Source: Flavobacterium anhuiense (lineage in GTDB: Bacteria > Bacteroidota > Bacteroidia > Flavobacteriales > Flavobacteriaceae). From it: a stretch of DNA of 64,000 nucleotides. The notes below the pieces were generated by a model. That model saw only the letters and a list, made by a program, of their open reading frames with translations. It had not been told where the DNA came from and did no database searches. Shown piece after piece: positions 15,573-24,555 of this stretch. Every line of letters starts with the position of its first letter. Position 1 is the first letter of the stretch. The stretch is taken from assembly GCF_004151235.1 (NCBI RefSeq), contig NZ_JUIV01000004.1, forward strand, positions 62,001 through 126,000, in the 5' to 3' direction. The position numbers and the translations under genes were made by a program.

Positions 15573-16868
15573 CTATACAACACGAATCACAAAATAGTTT
15601 TTCTTTCCGCTTTGTAATAAAACGAATTGATTATTAATTAAATCATTTGCAGTTAAAACAAAATCTTCTTTTATTTTTTCTCTGTTTACAGAAATCGAGT
15701 TTGCTGTTAAAGCTCTTCTCGCCTCTCCATTCGATTTAAAGAAACCTGTTTTTTCGTTTAAAACAGTAATAATATCCAATCCGTTTTCTAAATCAGCTTT
15801 TGCGATTTCAGCTTGTGGAACTCCATCAAAAACTTCTAAAAAGGTTGCTTCATCCAATTTCTTTAAATCCTCAGCAGTAGAATTTCCAAACAAAATATTC
15901 GAAGCCTGAATTGCTTTCTCTAATTCTTCTCTATTGTGAACAAAAACAGTAATTTCTTCTGCTAATTTCTTTTGTAAAACTCTTAAATGCGGAGCTGTTT
16001 TATGCTCTTCAATTAAAGCATCAATAGTATCTTTATCTAAGAAAGTAAAGATTTTAATGTATTTCTCAGCATCTGCATCTGTTGTGTTTACCCAAAATTG
16101 GTAGAATTTGTATACAGAAGTTTTATCAGCATCTAGCCAAACGTTTCCTCCTTCAGATTTTCCAAATTTAGATCCGTCTGCTTTTGTAATCAAAGGAGTT
16201 GTTAAGGCGTAAGCTTTCGCATTTTCTCCTCCCATTCTACGCACCAATTCAGTTCCTGTGGTAATATTACCCCATTGGTCAGAACCACCCATTTGCAGAA
16301 TACAATTGTTGTTTTTATATAAATGATAGAAATCGTAACCTTGAATTAACTGATATGTAAATTCTGTAAAAGACATTCCCTCACCTTCTCCGCTAAATCT
16401 CTTTTTTACAGAATCTTTAGCCATCATATAGTTTACGGTAATTCTTTTTCCAACTTCACGTGCAAAATCGATAAAAGAGAATTCTTTCATCCAATCGTAG
16501 TTATTCACCATTACAGGTGCATTTGCTTCGGTTGAATTAAAATCTAAGAAACGAGACAAAACGCTTTTGATTCCGGCCACGTTTTTAGCCAAAGCCTCTT
16601 CGTCAAGCAAGTTTCTTTCATCAGATTTACCAGAAGGATCTCCAATCATTCCTGTTGCTCCACCTACTAAAGCGATTGGTCTGTGACCAAAATTCTTTAA
16701 GTGAACCAATAAAATGATCTGTACCATACTTCCGATGTGCAGTGAATCTGCCGTTGGATCAAAACCGATATAGGCAGTGGTTGCTTCTTTTAGCAATTGT
16801 TCTTCCGTTCCAGGCATACTATCATGGTATAACCCGCGCCATTTTAATTCTTCAACTAGATTCTTCAT
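15573..16868 (-). CDS. tyrS: Tyrosyl-tRNA synthetase
   Basis: 431 residues from the ATG at 16868; a 19-codon upstream extension would run through the promoter. It charges tRNA-Tyr in the cytoplasm. Class I features are the HIGH-like [11 protein letters not shown], the tyrosine pocket [21 protein letters not shown] and the KMSKS equivalent [15 protein letters not shown]-terminal S4 RNA-binding domain holds [16 protein letters not shown]. The length is typical of TyrRS type 1. Confidence 0.97.
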   Translation of the reverse strand: MKNLVEELKWRGLYHDSMPGTEEQLLKEATTAYIGFDPTADSLHIGSMVQIILLVHLKNFGHRPIALVGGATGMIGDPSGKSDERNLLDEEALAKNVAGIKSVLSRFLDFNSTEANAPVMVNNYDWMKEFSFIDFAREVGKRITVNYMMAKDSVKKRFSGEGEGMSFTEFTYQLIQGYDFYHLYKNNNCILQMGGSDQWGNITTGTELVRRMGGENAKAYALTTPLITKADGSKFGKSEGGNVWLDADKTSVYKFYQFWVNTTDADAEKYIKIFTFLDKDTIDALIEEHKTAPHLRVLQKKLAEEITVFVHNREELEKAIQASNILFGNSTAEDLKKLDEATFLEVFDGVPQAEIAKADLENGLDIITVLNEKTGFFKSNGEARRALTANSISVNREKIKEDFVLTANDLINNQFVLLQSGKKNYFVIRVV

Positions 16869-16887
16869 TTTTTTTAAATAATTTGCG

Positions 16888-16918
16888 CAAATATAGTCAA
16901 TGGTATTGGCAATATCAA
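16888..16918 (-). promoter_or_regulatory. tyrS promoter TTG-N20-TATATTTG
   Basis: On the minus strand TTTTTG (TTG at 16918-16916) is followed after 20 nt by TATATTTG (16895-16888), a perfect Bacteroidota housekeeping promoter, 19 nt before the start codon. Confidence 0.8.
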
Positions 16919-16939
16919 AAAGCAATCACAATATCAATA

Positions 16940-17037
16940 CATAAAAACTTTGAAACTCTGCAACTTTGAAACTTTGCAACTTTATAAAAAAACCTTTGCA
17001 ACTTTGTCCCTCTGCAACTTTGCACCTTTCCAACAAA
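16940..17037. repeat. CTTTGAAACTTTGCAACTTTG tandem repeat run
   Basis: About nine degenerate copies of (C)AACTTTG with a spacing near 10 bp, for example ACTCTGCAACTTTGAAACTT and then TGCAACTTTATA, run up to 16 bp before the epimerase start. This is the same style of helical-phase tandem repeat as the CTAAG runs, but with another unit. Confidence 0.75.
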
Positions 17038-17053
17038 AACTTATCTTTACAAC

Positions 17054-18049
17054 ATGATATTAGTAACTGGAGGAACTGGTTTAGTAGGCGCGCATTTATT
17101 GCTTCATTTAATTGAAAATGGAGAAAATGTTCGGGCAATTTACAGAACCGAAAAAAATATTCAGAAAACAAAATCGGTTTTTGATTTATATAAAAAAACA
17201 GGTTTGTTTGAAAAAATCAATTGGCTTGAAGCTGATATTCTAGACATACCTTCACTTGAAACTGCTTTTATCGGCATCACACAAGTATATCATTCTGCTG
17301 CATTTATTTCGTTTGATCCAAAAGACGAAGAAACCCTTAGAAAAACCAATATCGAAGGAACCGCAAACATGGTTAATTTTTCTATTGCTAAAGAAGTAGA
17401 AAAATTTTGCTATATAAGTTCGATTGCAGCTTTAGGAGATATTGCTGCTCACGAAACATATATTACCGAAGAAACAGACTGGAATCCTGAAAAACCACAC
17501 AGCGATTATGCCATTTCTAAATATGGTGCCGAAATGGAAGTTTGGCGAGGACAACAGGAAGGTTTGAATGTTATTGTTGTAAATCCGGGAGTAATTTTAG
17601 GTCCGCCAAAAATGATGGATATTTTTGATGAAGGAAGCAGTGAAATATATCGAAAAGTATCAAAAGGACTTTCGTTTTACACATTAGGAAGTACTGGTTT
17701 CATTTCTGTTGATGATGTGGTAAAAACCAGTTATGAATTGATGAAAAGCGATATAAAAAACGAACGTTTCACGCTTATCTCTGAAAATATTGTTTTTAAG
17801 GACCTTTTAAACACGATTTCTGATGTTTTTAAAGTAAGGAGACCGCATATCCATGCCAAACCTCTTTTAATGAATCTATTGTGGATCGCTGACGGAATAT
17901 TTTCAACTTTATTCTTTAGAAAAAGAAGCATTACAAAAGCAACCGCAAAAGCTTCATACTCAAAAAATCTCTATGGTAACGAAAAAATAAAAACCGCTCT
18001 AGGAACGGTTTTTACTGATATTCATCTTTATATTAAAAGAGAAACTTAA
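17054..18049 (+). CDS. NAD(P)-dependent epimerase/dehydratase (extended SDR)
   Basis: 331 residues. The Rossmann nucleotide-binding motif GGTGLVGAHL is at residues 6-15. The acidic residue in LEADILD, the catalytic Ser region ISSIAALG and the YxxxK pair in SDYAISKYGAE are all present, followed by VVNPGVILGPP. It belongs to the extended SDR group of 3-beta-HSD/epimerase-like enzymes. The substrate is unknown. Its stop overlaps the stop of the convergent DUF4296 gene by 4 bases. Confidence 0.85.
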   Translation: MILVTGGTGLVGAHLLLHLIENGENVRAIYRTEKNIQKTKSVFDLYKKTGLFEKINWLEADILDIPSLETAFIGITQVYHSAAFISFDPKDEETLRKTNIEGTANMVNFSIAKEVEKFCYISSIAALGDIAAHETYITEETDWNPEKPHSDYAISKYGAEMEVWRGQQEGLNVIVVNPGVILGPPKMMDIFDEGSSEIYRKVSKGLSFYTLGSTGFISVDDVVKTSYELMKSDIKNERFTLISENIVFKDLLNTISDVFKVRRPHIHAKPLLMNLLWIADGIFSTLFFRKRSITKATAKASYSKNLYGNEKIKTALGTVFTDIHLYIKRET

Positions 18050-18534
18050 ATCTCTCTTCTATGTTTTCGTTGCGCCAATCTAATTGAATCAATATTAATT
18101 TTTGGAATTGTTTTTCGAACTGAATCTTTCGAAGCCTCTTTCAATTCTTTTGGTTTATTTTTATTCGCTTTAGCCGCTTTTTTTTCATCAATTTTAGCTA
18201 ATGAATCCGCAGCCCTTTGATTCACTTCAATTCTTTTATTAACCTGATCGAACATGTCTTTGTAATTCTCATAATCGGAAGCATAATACATATTGTTCTG
18301 TGCAAATTGAAGACTGTCTACTTTATATTTTTTATAAATAAACTTTTTAGGATCGCTATCTACTGAATCCATAAACAATGGTTTCTGATATCTCATGGCT
18401 TCTAAAAGAGATAGATCATACATAATATCAATCATTTTCTCTTTGTCTATAAGCTTTGCTGGCTGTTTTACCACATCCTTTTTACAGCTTATAGAAAGAA
18501 ACAGAACCAATATTATTACTATAAAATTCTTCAT
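18046..18534 (-). CDS. DUF4296 lipoprotein
   Basis: 162 residues. Signal peptide with lipobox FLSISC (Cys17), then KKD. The central helical part (IDKEKMIDIMYDLSLLEAMR) is the DUF4296 signature. The C-terminal third is rich in Lys, Ala and Glu and probably disordered. It is the last gene of a tight GT2-dihydroorotase-DUF4296 operon that is conserved in flavobacteria. The function is unknown. Confidence 0.8.
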   Translation of the reverse strand: MKNFIVIILVLFLSISCKKDVVKQPAKLIDKEKMIDIMYDLSLLEAMRYQKPLFMDSVDSDPKKFIYKKYKVDSLQFAQNNMYYASDYENYKDMFDQVNKRIEVNQRAADSLAKIDEKKAAKANKNKPKELKEASKDSVRKTIPKINIDSIRLAQRKHRREI

Positions 18535-18543
18535 AGTTGCTTT

Positions 18544-19884
18544 TTATCTGTCAAACAATAATCTTTTACCCGCTCTGGTATCTTTTACTTTGAAATTATT
18601 GTAAACCAATTCGCCGTTTACAAAAGTATGCGTAATTCTAGATTTGAAAGTATAACCTTCAAACGGAGACCATCCGCATTTGTATAAAATATTTTCTGGT
18701 TTCACGCTCCAAGGCAGACTTGGATTAACGATTACTAAATCGGCGTGATAACCTTCTTTAATAAATCCTCTTTTTTCAATTTTGAAAAGTTTAGCCGGAT
18801 TGTGGCACATTTTCTCCACGATTTTCTCCACACTAATTTTTCCTTGATGATGCGCTTCAAACATCGCCACAACTGCATGCTGTACCAACGGACCTCCAGA
18901 AGGCGCATTCAAATAAGATTGCTGTTTTTCTTCTTTAGTATGCGGAGCGTGATCTGTAGCAATTACATCAATTCTTCCGTCATTCAAAGCTTTCCAAAGT
19001 TCTGCACGATCATCGGCAGTTTTAACCGCAGGATTCCATTTTATGAAATTCCCTTTTGTTTTATAATCTTCATCTGTAAACCAAAGATGGTGTACACAAA
19101 CCTCAGCGGTGATTTTTTTCTCTTCTAACGGAATTTTATTCGTAAACAATTCCATTTCCTTCGCTGTTGAAAGATGGAAAATATGCAATCTTGCGCCTGT
19201 TCTTTTTGCTAAAGCCACCGCTTTTGAAGAAGAAATATAACAAGCTTCAGCACTTCTAATTAAATTGTGCGCCGTTACTGGAACATCGTCGCCGTATTGT
19301 TCTTTAAAAGCAGCCAGATTGTTTTTAATTGTAGTTTCATCTTCACAGTGAACTGCAATTAGCATTGGAGTGCTAGAGAATATCTTTTCTAAAACCGCTT
19401 CATTATCAACCAACATATTTCCTGTAGACGAACCTAAGAAAATCTTGATTCCGGCAACATTTTTCGGATTGGTTTTTAAAACTTCTTCCAAATTATCGTT
19501 TGTTGCTCCCATCATAAACGAATAATTCGCAAATGACTTTTGAGATGCAATTTGATATTTATCCTCTAAAATTTCTTGAGTAACCGCATTCGGAACTGTA
19601 TTTGGCTGTTCGATAAAAGAAGTAATTCCGCCCGCAACAGCTGCACGAGATTCTGATTCGATATCTCCTTTGTGCGTTAAACCTGGTTCTCTAAAATGCA
19701 CTTGATCGTCTATCGCACCCGGCATTAAATAATTTCCTTCAGCATCGATTACGATACAATCTGAAGTTTTTAATGAAATGCTGTCTGCAATTTCAACAAT
19801 CAGATCGTTTTCAATTAAAACATCACCTTCAAAAATTGTCCCTTCGTTTACAATTTTGGCATTTTTTATTAAAATCCTGTTCAT
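18544..19884 (-). CDS. pyrC: Dihydroorotase
   Basis: 446 residues. It cyclises carbamoyl-aspartate to dihydroorotate in pyrimidine synthesis. The class I metal site is complete: DDQVHFREPG (HxH-type pair written as QVHFR), EQPNT, VHCEDET, LHIFHLST and ATDHAPH with the catalytic Asp. The N- and C-terminal amidohydrolase beta-sandwich segments are present. It is placed 9 bp from DUF4296 and 10 bp from the upstream glycosyltransferase in one operon. Annotation pipelines may call it AllB-like, but no allantoin genes are near. Confidence 0.88.
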   Translation of the reverse strand: MNRILIKNAKIVNEGTIFEGDVLIENDLIVEIADSISLKTSDCIVIDAEGNYLMPGAIDDQVHFREPGLTHKGDIESESRAAVAGGITSFIEQPNTVPNAVTQEILEDKYQIASQKSFANYSFMMGATNDNLEEVLKTNPKNVAGIKIFLGSSTGNMLVDNEAVLEKIFSSTPMLIAVHCEDETTIKNNLAAFKEQYGDDVPVTAHNLIRSAEACYISSSKAVALAKRTGARLHIFHLSTAKEMELFTNKIPLEEKKITAEVCVHHLWFTDEDYKTKGNFIKWNPAVKTADDRAELWKALNDGRIDVIATDHAPHTKEEKQQSYLNAPSGGPLVQHAVVAMFEAHHQGKISVEKIVEKMCHNPAKLFKIEKRGFIKEGYHADLVIVNPSLPWSVKPENILYKCGWSPFEGYTFKSRITHTFVNGELVYNNFKVKDTRAGKRLLFDR

Positions 19885-19894
19885 TTCGGTTGGT

Positions 19895-20620
19895 TTATAA
19901 TGAATTGACTAATTTTCTTAATCTAAGTGAAATCACTCCAAGAATAGCTTCCTTAATAATAGCATTGCTCATTTTAGAAACTCCTTTTGTTCTATCTGTA
20001 AAAATAATTGGGACTTCGGTAATTTGAAATTTCGCGCAGTACGTTCTGTACTTCATTTCAATTTGAAACGCGTATCCAACAAATTTTATTTTGTTTAAAT
20101 TAATTTTCTCTAGAACTTCTCTTTTGTAACATACAAAACCAGCAGTTGCATCATGAATTTTCATTCCAGTAATGAATTTCACATAAACAGATGCAAAGTA
20201 AGACATCAAAACTCGGCTTAGTGGCCAGTTGACCACATTTACACCTTTTACATAACGAGAACCGATTGCAAGATCTGCTCCACCAAAATGACAAGCATCG
20301 TATAATTTTTCTAAATCATTTGGATTATGAGAAAAATCTGCATCCATTTCAAAAATAAATTGATAATCGCGTTCCAAAGCCCATTTAAAACCGTGAACAT
20401 ATGCGGTTCCCAATCCAGATTTTTTTGTTCTTTGTTCTAAAAAAAGTTTTCCCGGATATTCTTCCTGCAATGCAATTACTTTTTTTGCAGTGTGATCCGG
20501 AGAATTATCATCGATAATCAGCAGATGAAAAGATTTATGTTGCGAAAGTACAGCTCTAACTATACTTTCTATGTTTTCAATTTCGTTATATGTGGGAATT
20601 ATGACAATGCTATCATTCAT
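19895..20620 (-). CDS. Polyprenol monophosphomannose synthase-like glycosyltransferase (GT2)
   Basis: 241 residues. GT-A fold: VIIPTYNEIENIESIVRAVL at the N-terminus, LLIIDDNSPD, the donor/metal motif EMDADFSHNP, and GSRYVKGVNVVNWPLSR, then ATAGFVCYKREVL. This matches soluble DPM1-type dolichyl/polyprenyl-phosphate mannosyltransferases. There are no C-terminal membrane helices. First gene of the operon with dihydroorotase; a -7 element TACTTTTG lies just upstream. Confidence 0.85.
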   Translation of the reverse strand: MNDSIVIIPTYNEIENIESIVRAVLSQHKSFHLLIIDDNSPDHTAKKVIALQEEYPGKLFLEQRTKKSGLGTAYVHGFKWALERDYQFIFEMDADFSHNPNDLEKLYDACHFGGADLAIGSRYVKGVNVVNWPLSRVLMSYFASVYVKFITGMKIHDATAGFVCYKREVLEKINLNKIKFVGYAFQIEMKYRTYCAKFQITEVPIIFTDRTKGVSKMSNAIIKEAILGVISLRLRKLVNSL

Positions 20621-20641
20621 TTTTTCTCGGTAATTTCACCG

Positions 20642-20649
20642 CAAAAGTA
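20642..20649 (-). promoter_or_regulatory. -7 element of the GT2-pyrC operon
   Basis: Minus-strand TACTTTTG matches TAnnTTTG, 22 nt before the start codon. No clear upstream TTG is visible. Confidence 0.5.
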
Positions 20650-20711
20650 AACTTTTTATAGCATTTGATTCATAATAAATATATAATAAAAGTATTGCAT
20701 CAAAAAATTAC

Positions 20712-20719
20712 TAATTTTG
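20712..20719 (+). promoter_or_regulatory. -7 element of DUF4271-hemD
   Basis: TAATTTTG ends only 7 nt before the ATG at 20727. If it is used, the transcript would be nearly leaderless. Confidence 0.5.
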
Positions 20720-20726
20720 TATCGCT

Positions 20727-21395
20727 ATGATTGAACAATTACATCCTCGGATTATTGAAAACAAAGACTGGGCAACACTTTTATTTGTGGTGACCTTTGC
20801 CGTTGTTGCCATGACAAAATCTGCTTACGAAACTAGATTTAGTGAATTTAGTAAACTTATTTTTTCTGATAAATACGCCAAAATTTATCGTGACAACAGC
20901 CACATGAAAAACAGCTTTACGGTTGGTTTATTTTTTGTACAGGTTGTATCGTTTGCTTTTTTTATTCTCCTTACAATGAATATTTTTGGATATGCTTCAA
21001 AAACAGATTGGCTATTATTTATCCGCATTGCTACTTTTCTGCTTTATTTCATTTTAGGAAAGTATTTAATTGAAAAAATTGTAGCCACTTCATTCAATAT
21101 TGACGATTTTGTAGAACTATTTAACTTACAAAAAGTAACATACAGGACTTATATCGGCGTTTTAATCCTTCCAATCAATGCTGTTTTGTTCTATTACAAC
21201 AATATTCCGCAGATTATTCCGCTAGCAATCATAGGCATTTCGCTGTGTATTAGCATATACTCATACTTTATTTCAATTAAAACGTATCAAAACGTAATAA
21301 TCGGTAAGTTATTTTATTTTATTTTGTATCTTTGCGCTCTTGAAATAGCCCCTTATTATTTTCTCTATTATTGGATAACAAAAGGGAGTGCTTAG
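20727..21395 (+). CDS. DUF4271 membrane protein
   Basis: 222 residues with about six hydrophobic segments (starting TLLFVVTFAVVAMTK; FTVGLFFVQVVSFAFFILLT; LLFIRIATFLLYFILGKYLI; YIGVLILPINAVLFYY; two more to the C-terminus). The pattern KSAYETRFSEFSKLIFSDKY after the first helix is typical of DUF4271. It is directly followed, 14 bp later, by hemD, an arrangement conserved in flavobacteria. The function is unknown. Confidence 0.8.
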   Translation: MIEQLHPRIIENKDWATLLFVVTFAVVAMTKSAYETRFSEFSKLIFSDKYAKIYRDNSHMKNSFTVGLFFVQVVSFAFFILLTMNIFGYASKTDWLLFIRIATFLLYFILGKYLIEKIVATSFNIDDFVELFNLQKVTYRTYIGVLILPINAVLFYYNNIPQIIPLAIIGISLCISIYSYFISIKTYQNVIIGKLFYFILYLCALEIAPYYFLYYWITKGSA

Positions 21396-21409
21396 TAAAT
21401 ATTTATAAT

Positions 21410-22159
21410 ATGAAAGTGAAAACAATTTTGGTGTCACAGCCTGAACCTAAAGTGGAGAATTCTCCTTACTTTGAGCTCCAACAAAAACACAAAATAAAAA
21501 TTGATTTCAGACCATTTATTCATGTAGAAGGGGTTAGCGCAAAAGAGATTCGATTACAAAAAATCGATCTTAATCATTACACTGCGATCATTTTAACAAG
21601 TAGAAATGCTGTAGATCATTTTTTTAGAGTGGCTGATGAAATGCGTTACAAAGTTCCTGAAGGATTGAAATATTTTTGTCAATCTGAGGCTGTTGCGTTC
21701 TACCTTCAAAAGTATGTTGTGTACAGAAAACGTAAAATTTACGTTGGAGCAAAAGATTTTGCAGATTTATCTCCGCTAATTAAGAAGTACAAAGACGAGA
21801 AGTTTTTGCTTCCTGCATCTGATCAATTAAATGCAGATGCTCCTGTTACATTAAACAGTCTAAAAGTAGATTGGGCACAAGCAATTTTCTACAGAACTGT
21901 AATGAGTGATTTATCTGACTTAGCTGATGTTTATTATGACGTTTTAGCTTTTTTCAGCCCGACAGGAATTAAATCATTGTTTAAAAATTTCCCAGATTTT
22001 AAACAAAACAACACCAGAATCGCCGTATTCGGAAGCACAACGCAGAAAGAGGCTCTAGATCATGGCTTAAGAATTGATATTCTTGCTCCAACTCCTGAAA
22101 CGCCTTCTATGACAATGGCTCTAGAGAAATATGTAGCAGAAGCTAACAAAGGAAAATAA
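21410..22159 (+). CDS. hemD: Uroporphyrinogen-III synthase
   Basis: 249 residues from the ATG at 21410; an upstream in-frame start at 21371 overlaps the DUF4271 gene and is not needed. The HemD fold elements are ILVSQPEPK at the N-terminus, AIILTSRNAVDHFF, a middle YVGAKDFADL, VLAFFSPTGIKSLF and AVFGSTTQKEALDHGL. It closes the hydroxymethylbilane ring with inversion of ring D, in the haem pathway. HemD is poorly conserved, but the two-domain pattern and the S/T-R-N and FFSPTG motifs are clear. Confidence 0.88.
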   Translation: MKVKTILVSQPEPKVENSPYFELQQKHKIKIDFRPFIHVEGVSAKEIRLQKIDLNHYTAIILTSRNAVDHFFRVADEMRYKVPEGLKYFCQSEAVAFYLQKYVVYRKRKIYVGAKDFADLSPLIKKYKDEKFLLPASDQLNADAPVTLNSLKVDWAQAIFYRTVMSDLSDLADVYYDVLAFFSPTGIKSLFKNFPDFKQNNTRIAVFGSTTQKEALDHGLRIDILAPTPETPSMTMALEKYVAEANKGK

Positions 22160-22176
22160 TCCTTTTTAAAAATATT

Positions 22177-22345
22177 CAATTTTTAAAATTCCAAATTCCA
22201 AGTCAAGCACTTGAAATTTGGAATTTTTCTTTTTAGAGTTTATTAGATACGTCATCTCCCGTGGTTGAAACCATGGGTTATGTTTGAAATTTGGAATTTG
22301 GGTTTTGGTTTTTGGAATTTCAAAAATTTGGAATTTCCTTTTCTA
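22177..22345. repeat. AATTTGGAATTT repeats and CCCGTGGTTGAAACCATGGG hairpin
   Basis: Several copies of (A)AATTTGGAATTT or its complement lie at 22185-22228 and 22286-22338. Between them is an isolated palindrome, CCCGTGGTTGAAACCATGGG (22258-22277). The same AATTTGGAATTT unit recurs at 23085-23108, 29548-29570 and 41636-41695, each time close to a gene end. Confidence 0.7.
22185..22232 (+). terminator. Terminator-like hairpin after hemD
   Basis: AAAATTCCAAATTCCAAGT (22185-22203) pairs imperfectly with ACTTGAAATTTGGAATTTTT (22209-22228) and T residues follow. It is built from the AATTTGGAATTT repeat unit. Confidence 0.6.
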
Positions 22346-22357
22346 ATGCATTTTGAC

Positions 22358-22365
22358 TACATTTG
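22358..22365 (+). promoter_or_regulatory. -7 element of the Lrp-type gene
   Basis: TACATTTG is a perfect TAnnTTTG, about 48 nt before the start codon at 22414. Confidence 0.5.
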
Positions 22366-22413
22366 ATTTCTATTGATAACCCAAATCTCAAAAATAGTTT
22401 CAAATTATAAGTT

Positions 22414-22884
22414 ATGAAAATCAACTCCCTTTTAATTGAAATTGACGGAATCGACAAAGAAATCCTTCGTTACTTAATGGACGATGCTCGAAAGCCAATT
22501 CTGCAAATCGCCAATAAAATAGGAATTTCAGGAGCCGCAATCCACCAGAGATTAAAAAAGCTAGAGCAATCTGGCGTTATTTCTGGATCGAAATTTACAG
22601 TAAACCCAAAAGTTCTAGGTTATAATACCATGGCCTTTGTTGGCGTTTATCTAGACAAAGCTTCGAGAAACTCTGAAGCTGTAAAAGAACTTCGTAAAAT
22701 ACCAGAAGTTTTAGAATGTCATTATACCACAGGAAACTGGTCTGTTTTGATTAAAATTATCTGTCGCGACAACGAACATTTAATGCAGCTTTTAAATAAT
22801 AAAATCCAAGCCATTGAAGGAGTTTCAAGAACTGAAACATTCATTTCATTAGACCAGCAGATTGATAGGCAAATACAACTTTAG
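22414..22884 (+). CDS. Lrp/AsnC-family transcriptional regulator
   Basis: 156 residues. The N-terminal winged helix (about 8-65: DKEILRYLMDDARKPILQIA, then GISGAAIHQRLKKLEQSGVI) binds DNA. The C-terminal RAM domain (about 75-150: AFVGVYLDK..., VLECHYTTGNWSVLIKI) senses amino acids and makes octamers in this family. It is monocistronic. The regulon cannot be told from the window. Confidence 0.9.
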   Translation: MKINSLLIEIDGIDKEILRYLMDDARKPILQIANKIGISGAAIHQRLKKLEQSGVISGSKFTVNPKVLGYNTMAFVGVYLDKASRNSEAVKELRKIPEVLECHYTTGNWSVLIKIICRDNEHLMQLLNNKIQAIEGVSRTETFISLDQQIDRQIQL

Positions 22885-22930
22885 AATTAGATAATGTGCC
22901 AATTTGAAAATTAGATAATTTTATGCCTGC

Positions 22931-22996
22931 TGTCACCCTGAGCGGAGTCGAAGGGCTTAATTACCTATAAAGGCTTCGACTCCGCTCAGCCAGACA
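22931..22996. repeat. CTGAGCGGAGTCGAAG inverted repeat (complete hairpin)
   Basis: CTGAGCGGAGTCGAAG (22938-22953) and CTTCGACTCCGCTCAG (22974-22989) are perfect 16-bp reverse complements around a 20-nt loop, bordered by TGTCA and TGACA-like ends. Other members lie at 29354-29457 (pair), 33849-33880 and 34171-34197 (single arms). Confidence 0.85.
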
Positions 22997-23012
22997 AACT
23001 TGATAAAAAAAC

Positions 23013-23045
23013 AAACCCGACAGGTTTTAAAAACCTGTCGGGTTT
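23013..23045. terminator. Bidirectional terminator between the Lrp gene and the zinc-peptidase gene
   Basis: AAACCCGACAGGTTTT (23013-23028) and AAAACCTGTCGGGTTT (23030-23045) are perfect reverse complements, lying between convergent genes. Confidence 0.8.
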
Positions 23046-23130
23046 AATTTCGTATCAGATGTGCATAAAAAAATTCCAAACCCAACAAATTTGGAATTTG
23101 GAATTTTTAAATATTGAAAATTTAAACTAT

Positions 23131-23817
23131 TTAGTTTCTTCTGCTTCCAGAATAAATTGATATATAGTACAGCAACGTTGCAATAGAACCAATTGCCGCT
23201 ACTACATACGTTCTTGCTGCCCATTTTAAAGCATCCTTTGCTCCTGCTTGTTCTTCTTGCGTCAGCATATGCTTATTTTCTAACCAAGCCAACGCGCGGT
23301 TACTTGCATCATATTCTACAGGAAGTGTAATAATTGAGAACAAAGTTGTTGCAGCAAAAATGATAATTCCGATTAATAATAATCCAGGAAAAACTTTAAT
23401 CATTAAAATTCCTGCAATCAAAATCCATTGTACAAAATTGGAAGCAACGCTTACAATAGGCACAAGCTTAGAACGCATAGTCAGCCATTCGTAACCAATT
23501 GCATGCTGAACTGCGTGACCACATTCGTGCGCTGCAACTGCTGCCGCGGCCGCGTTACGGTGGTTATAAACCGCTTCACTTAAATTTACTGTTTTATCTG
23601 ATGGATTATAATGATCTGTTAACTGACCTGGTGTTGAAATTACGCGAACATCTGTAATTCCGTTATCGGCAAGCATTTTTTCAGCGATTTCGCGACCGCT
23701 CATTCCGTTTCTCAATTGCAATTTCGAATACAACTCAAATTTGCTCTTCAGCTGCGAGCTTACCAGCCAGCTGAACAACATTATAGCTCCAGCAATAATT
23801 AAATATCCTGATCCCAT
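23131..23817 (-). CDS. Neutral zinc metallopeptidase, YugP family
   Basis: 228 residues. Hydrophobic N-terminus (YLIIAGAIMLFSWLVS), then the zincin motif AAHECGHAVQHA (HExxH at about 96-100). Two further membrane segments follow (FVQWILIAGILMIKVFPGLL and LIGIIIFAATTLFSIITLPV), then EYDASNRALAWLE, with the downstream Glu expected as third ligand in this family. The C-terminal helix is membrane-bound. A membrane-embedded peptidase of unknown substrate. Monocistronic. Confidence 0.88.
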   Translation of the reverse strand: MGSGYLIIAGAIMLFSWLVSSQLKSKFELYSKLQLRNGMSGREIAEKMLADNGITDVRVISTPGQLTDHYNPSDKTVNLSEAVYNHRNAAAAAVAAHECGHAVQHAIGYEWLTMRSKLVPIVSVASNFVQWILIAGILMIKVFPGLLLIGIIIFAATTLFSIITLPVEYDASNRALAWLENKHMLTQEEQAGAKDALKWAARTYVVAAIGSIATLLYYISIYSGSRRN

Positions 23818-23919
23818 TTTTTTCTGTTTTTAGATTGATTTTTAAATTTACAAAACAAACCGCAAATTGTGAACCATTTTAACAAAATGCCATTTTGACA
23901 TCATTTCAGCACTTTTGAC

Positions 23920-24555
23920 TTAATTCAACATGTTGTTTTTAAGCAGAAAAGCAATTAACTCTGCCACATTTTTCATTTTGTACTTCTGAAGAATATTGCG
24001 TCGGTGGGTTTGAACGGTTAGAAAACTCAAAAACAAATCATCGGCTATTTCCTGAGTCGATTTTCCTTGCGAAAGCAATAAAGCAATATCACGTTCTCTT
24101 CTACTCAAACCTGGAATTCTTTCTAAATCTTCAGACAATGGCTGACTAATTATGGTTTTTACTTCTTCACTAAAGACGATTTCGCCATCAATAGCTTTAT
24201 AAATGCATTCTTTAAACTCATCAAAAGAAGCATTTTTTAGAATATATCCGTTCCCTCCATTTTGAATAAATTGCATGACCAAACTTCTTTCAGACTGGCT
24301 GCTCATGCCTATAATTACAATTTTAGGATGCTTCTGTTTGATAGTTTTACACAGATCAACTCCGTTTATTACAGGCAAGAAAATATCCATTAAAATCAAA
24401 TCGACTTTATTGTCTTCTATATAGTCTAGAAGTGCAATTCCTGATTCAAATTTTTCCACTATTTCAATATTATCTAATTCCGACAGCAAACCTGCAATTC
24501 CAGAAATCACAATCGGATGATCGTCTACTATTACTGTTTTATACTTCATAATCAT
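23920..24555 (-). CDS. NarL/FixJ-type response regulator
   Basis: 211 residues (ATG at 24555, or ATG two codons later). The receiver has VDDHP, the phospho-Asp in LILMDIFLP and the Lys in GYILKNASFDE. The LuxR-type helix-turn-helix is LSRRERDIALLLSQGKSTQE then IADDLFLSFLTVQTHRRNIL. It overlaps the upstream kinase gene by 17 bp, so the two are translationally coupled. Such regulators bind inverted 7-2-7 sites; two candidate sites lie upstream of the kinase gene at 26615-26654. Confidence 0.9.
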   Translation of the reverse strand: MIMKYKTVIVDDHPIVISGIAGLLSELDNIEIVEKFESGIALLDYIEDNKVDLILMDIFLPVINGVDLCKTIKQKHPKIVIIGMSSQSERSLVMQFIQNGGNGYILKNASFDEFKECIYKAIDGEIVFSEEVKTIISQPLSEDLERIPGLSRRERDIALLLSQGKSTQEIADDLFLSFLTVQTHRRNILQKYKMKNVAELIAFLLKNNMLN

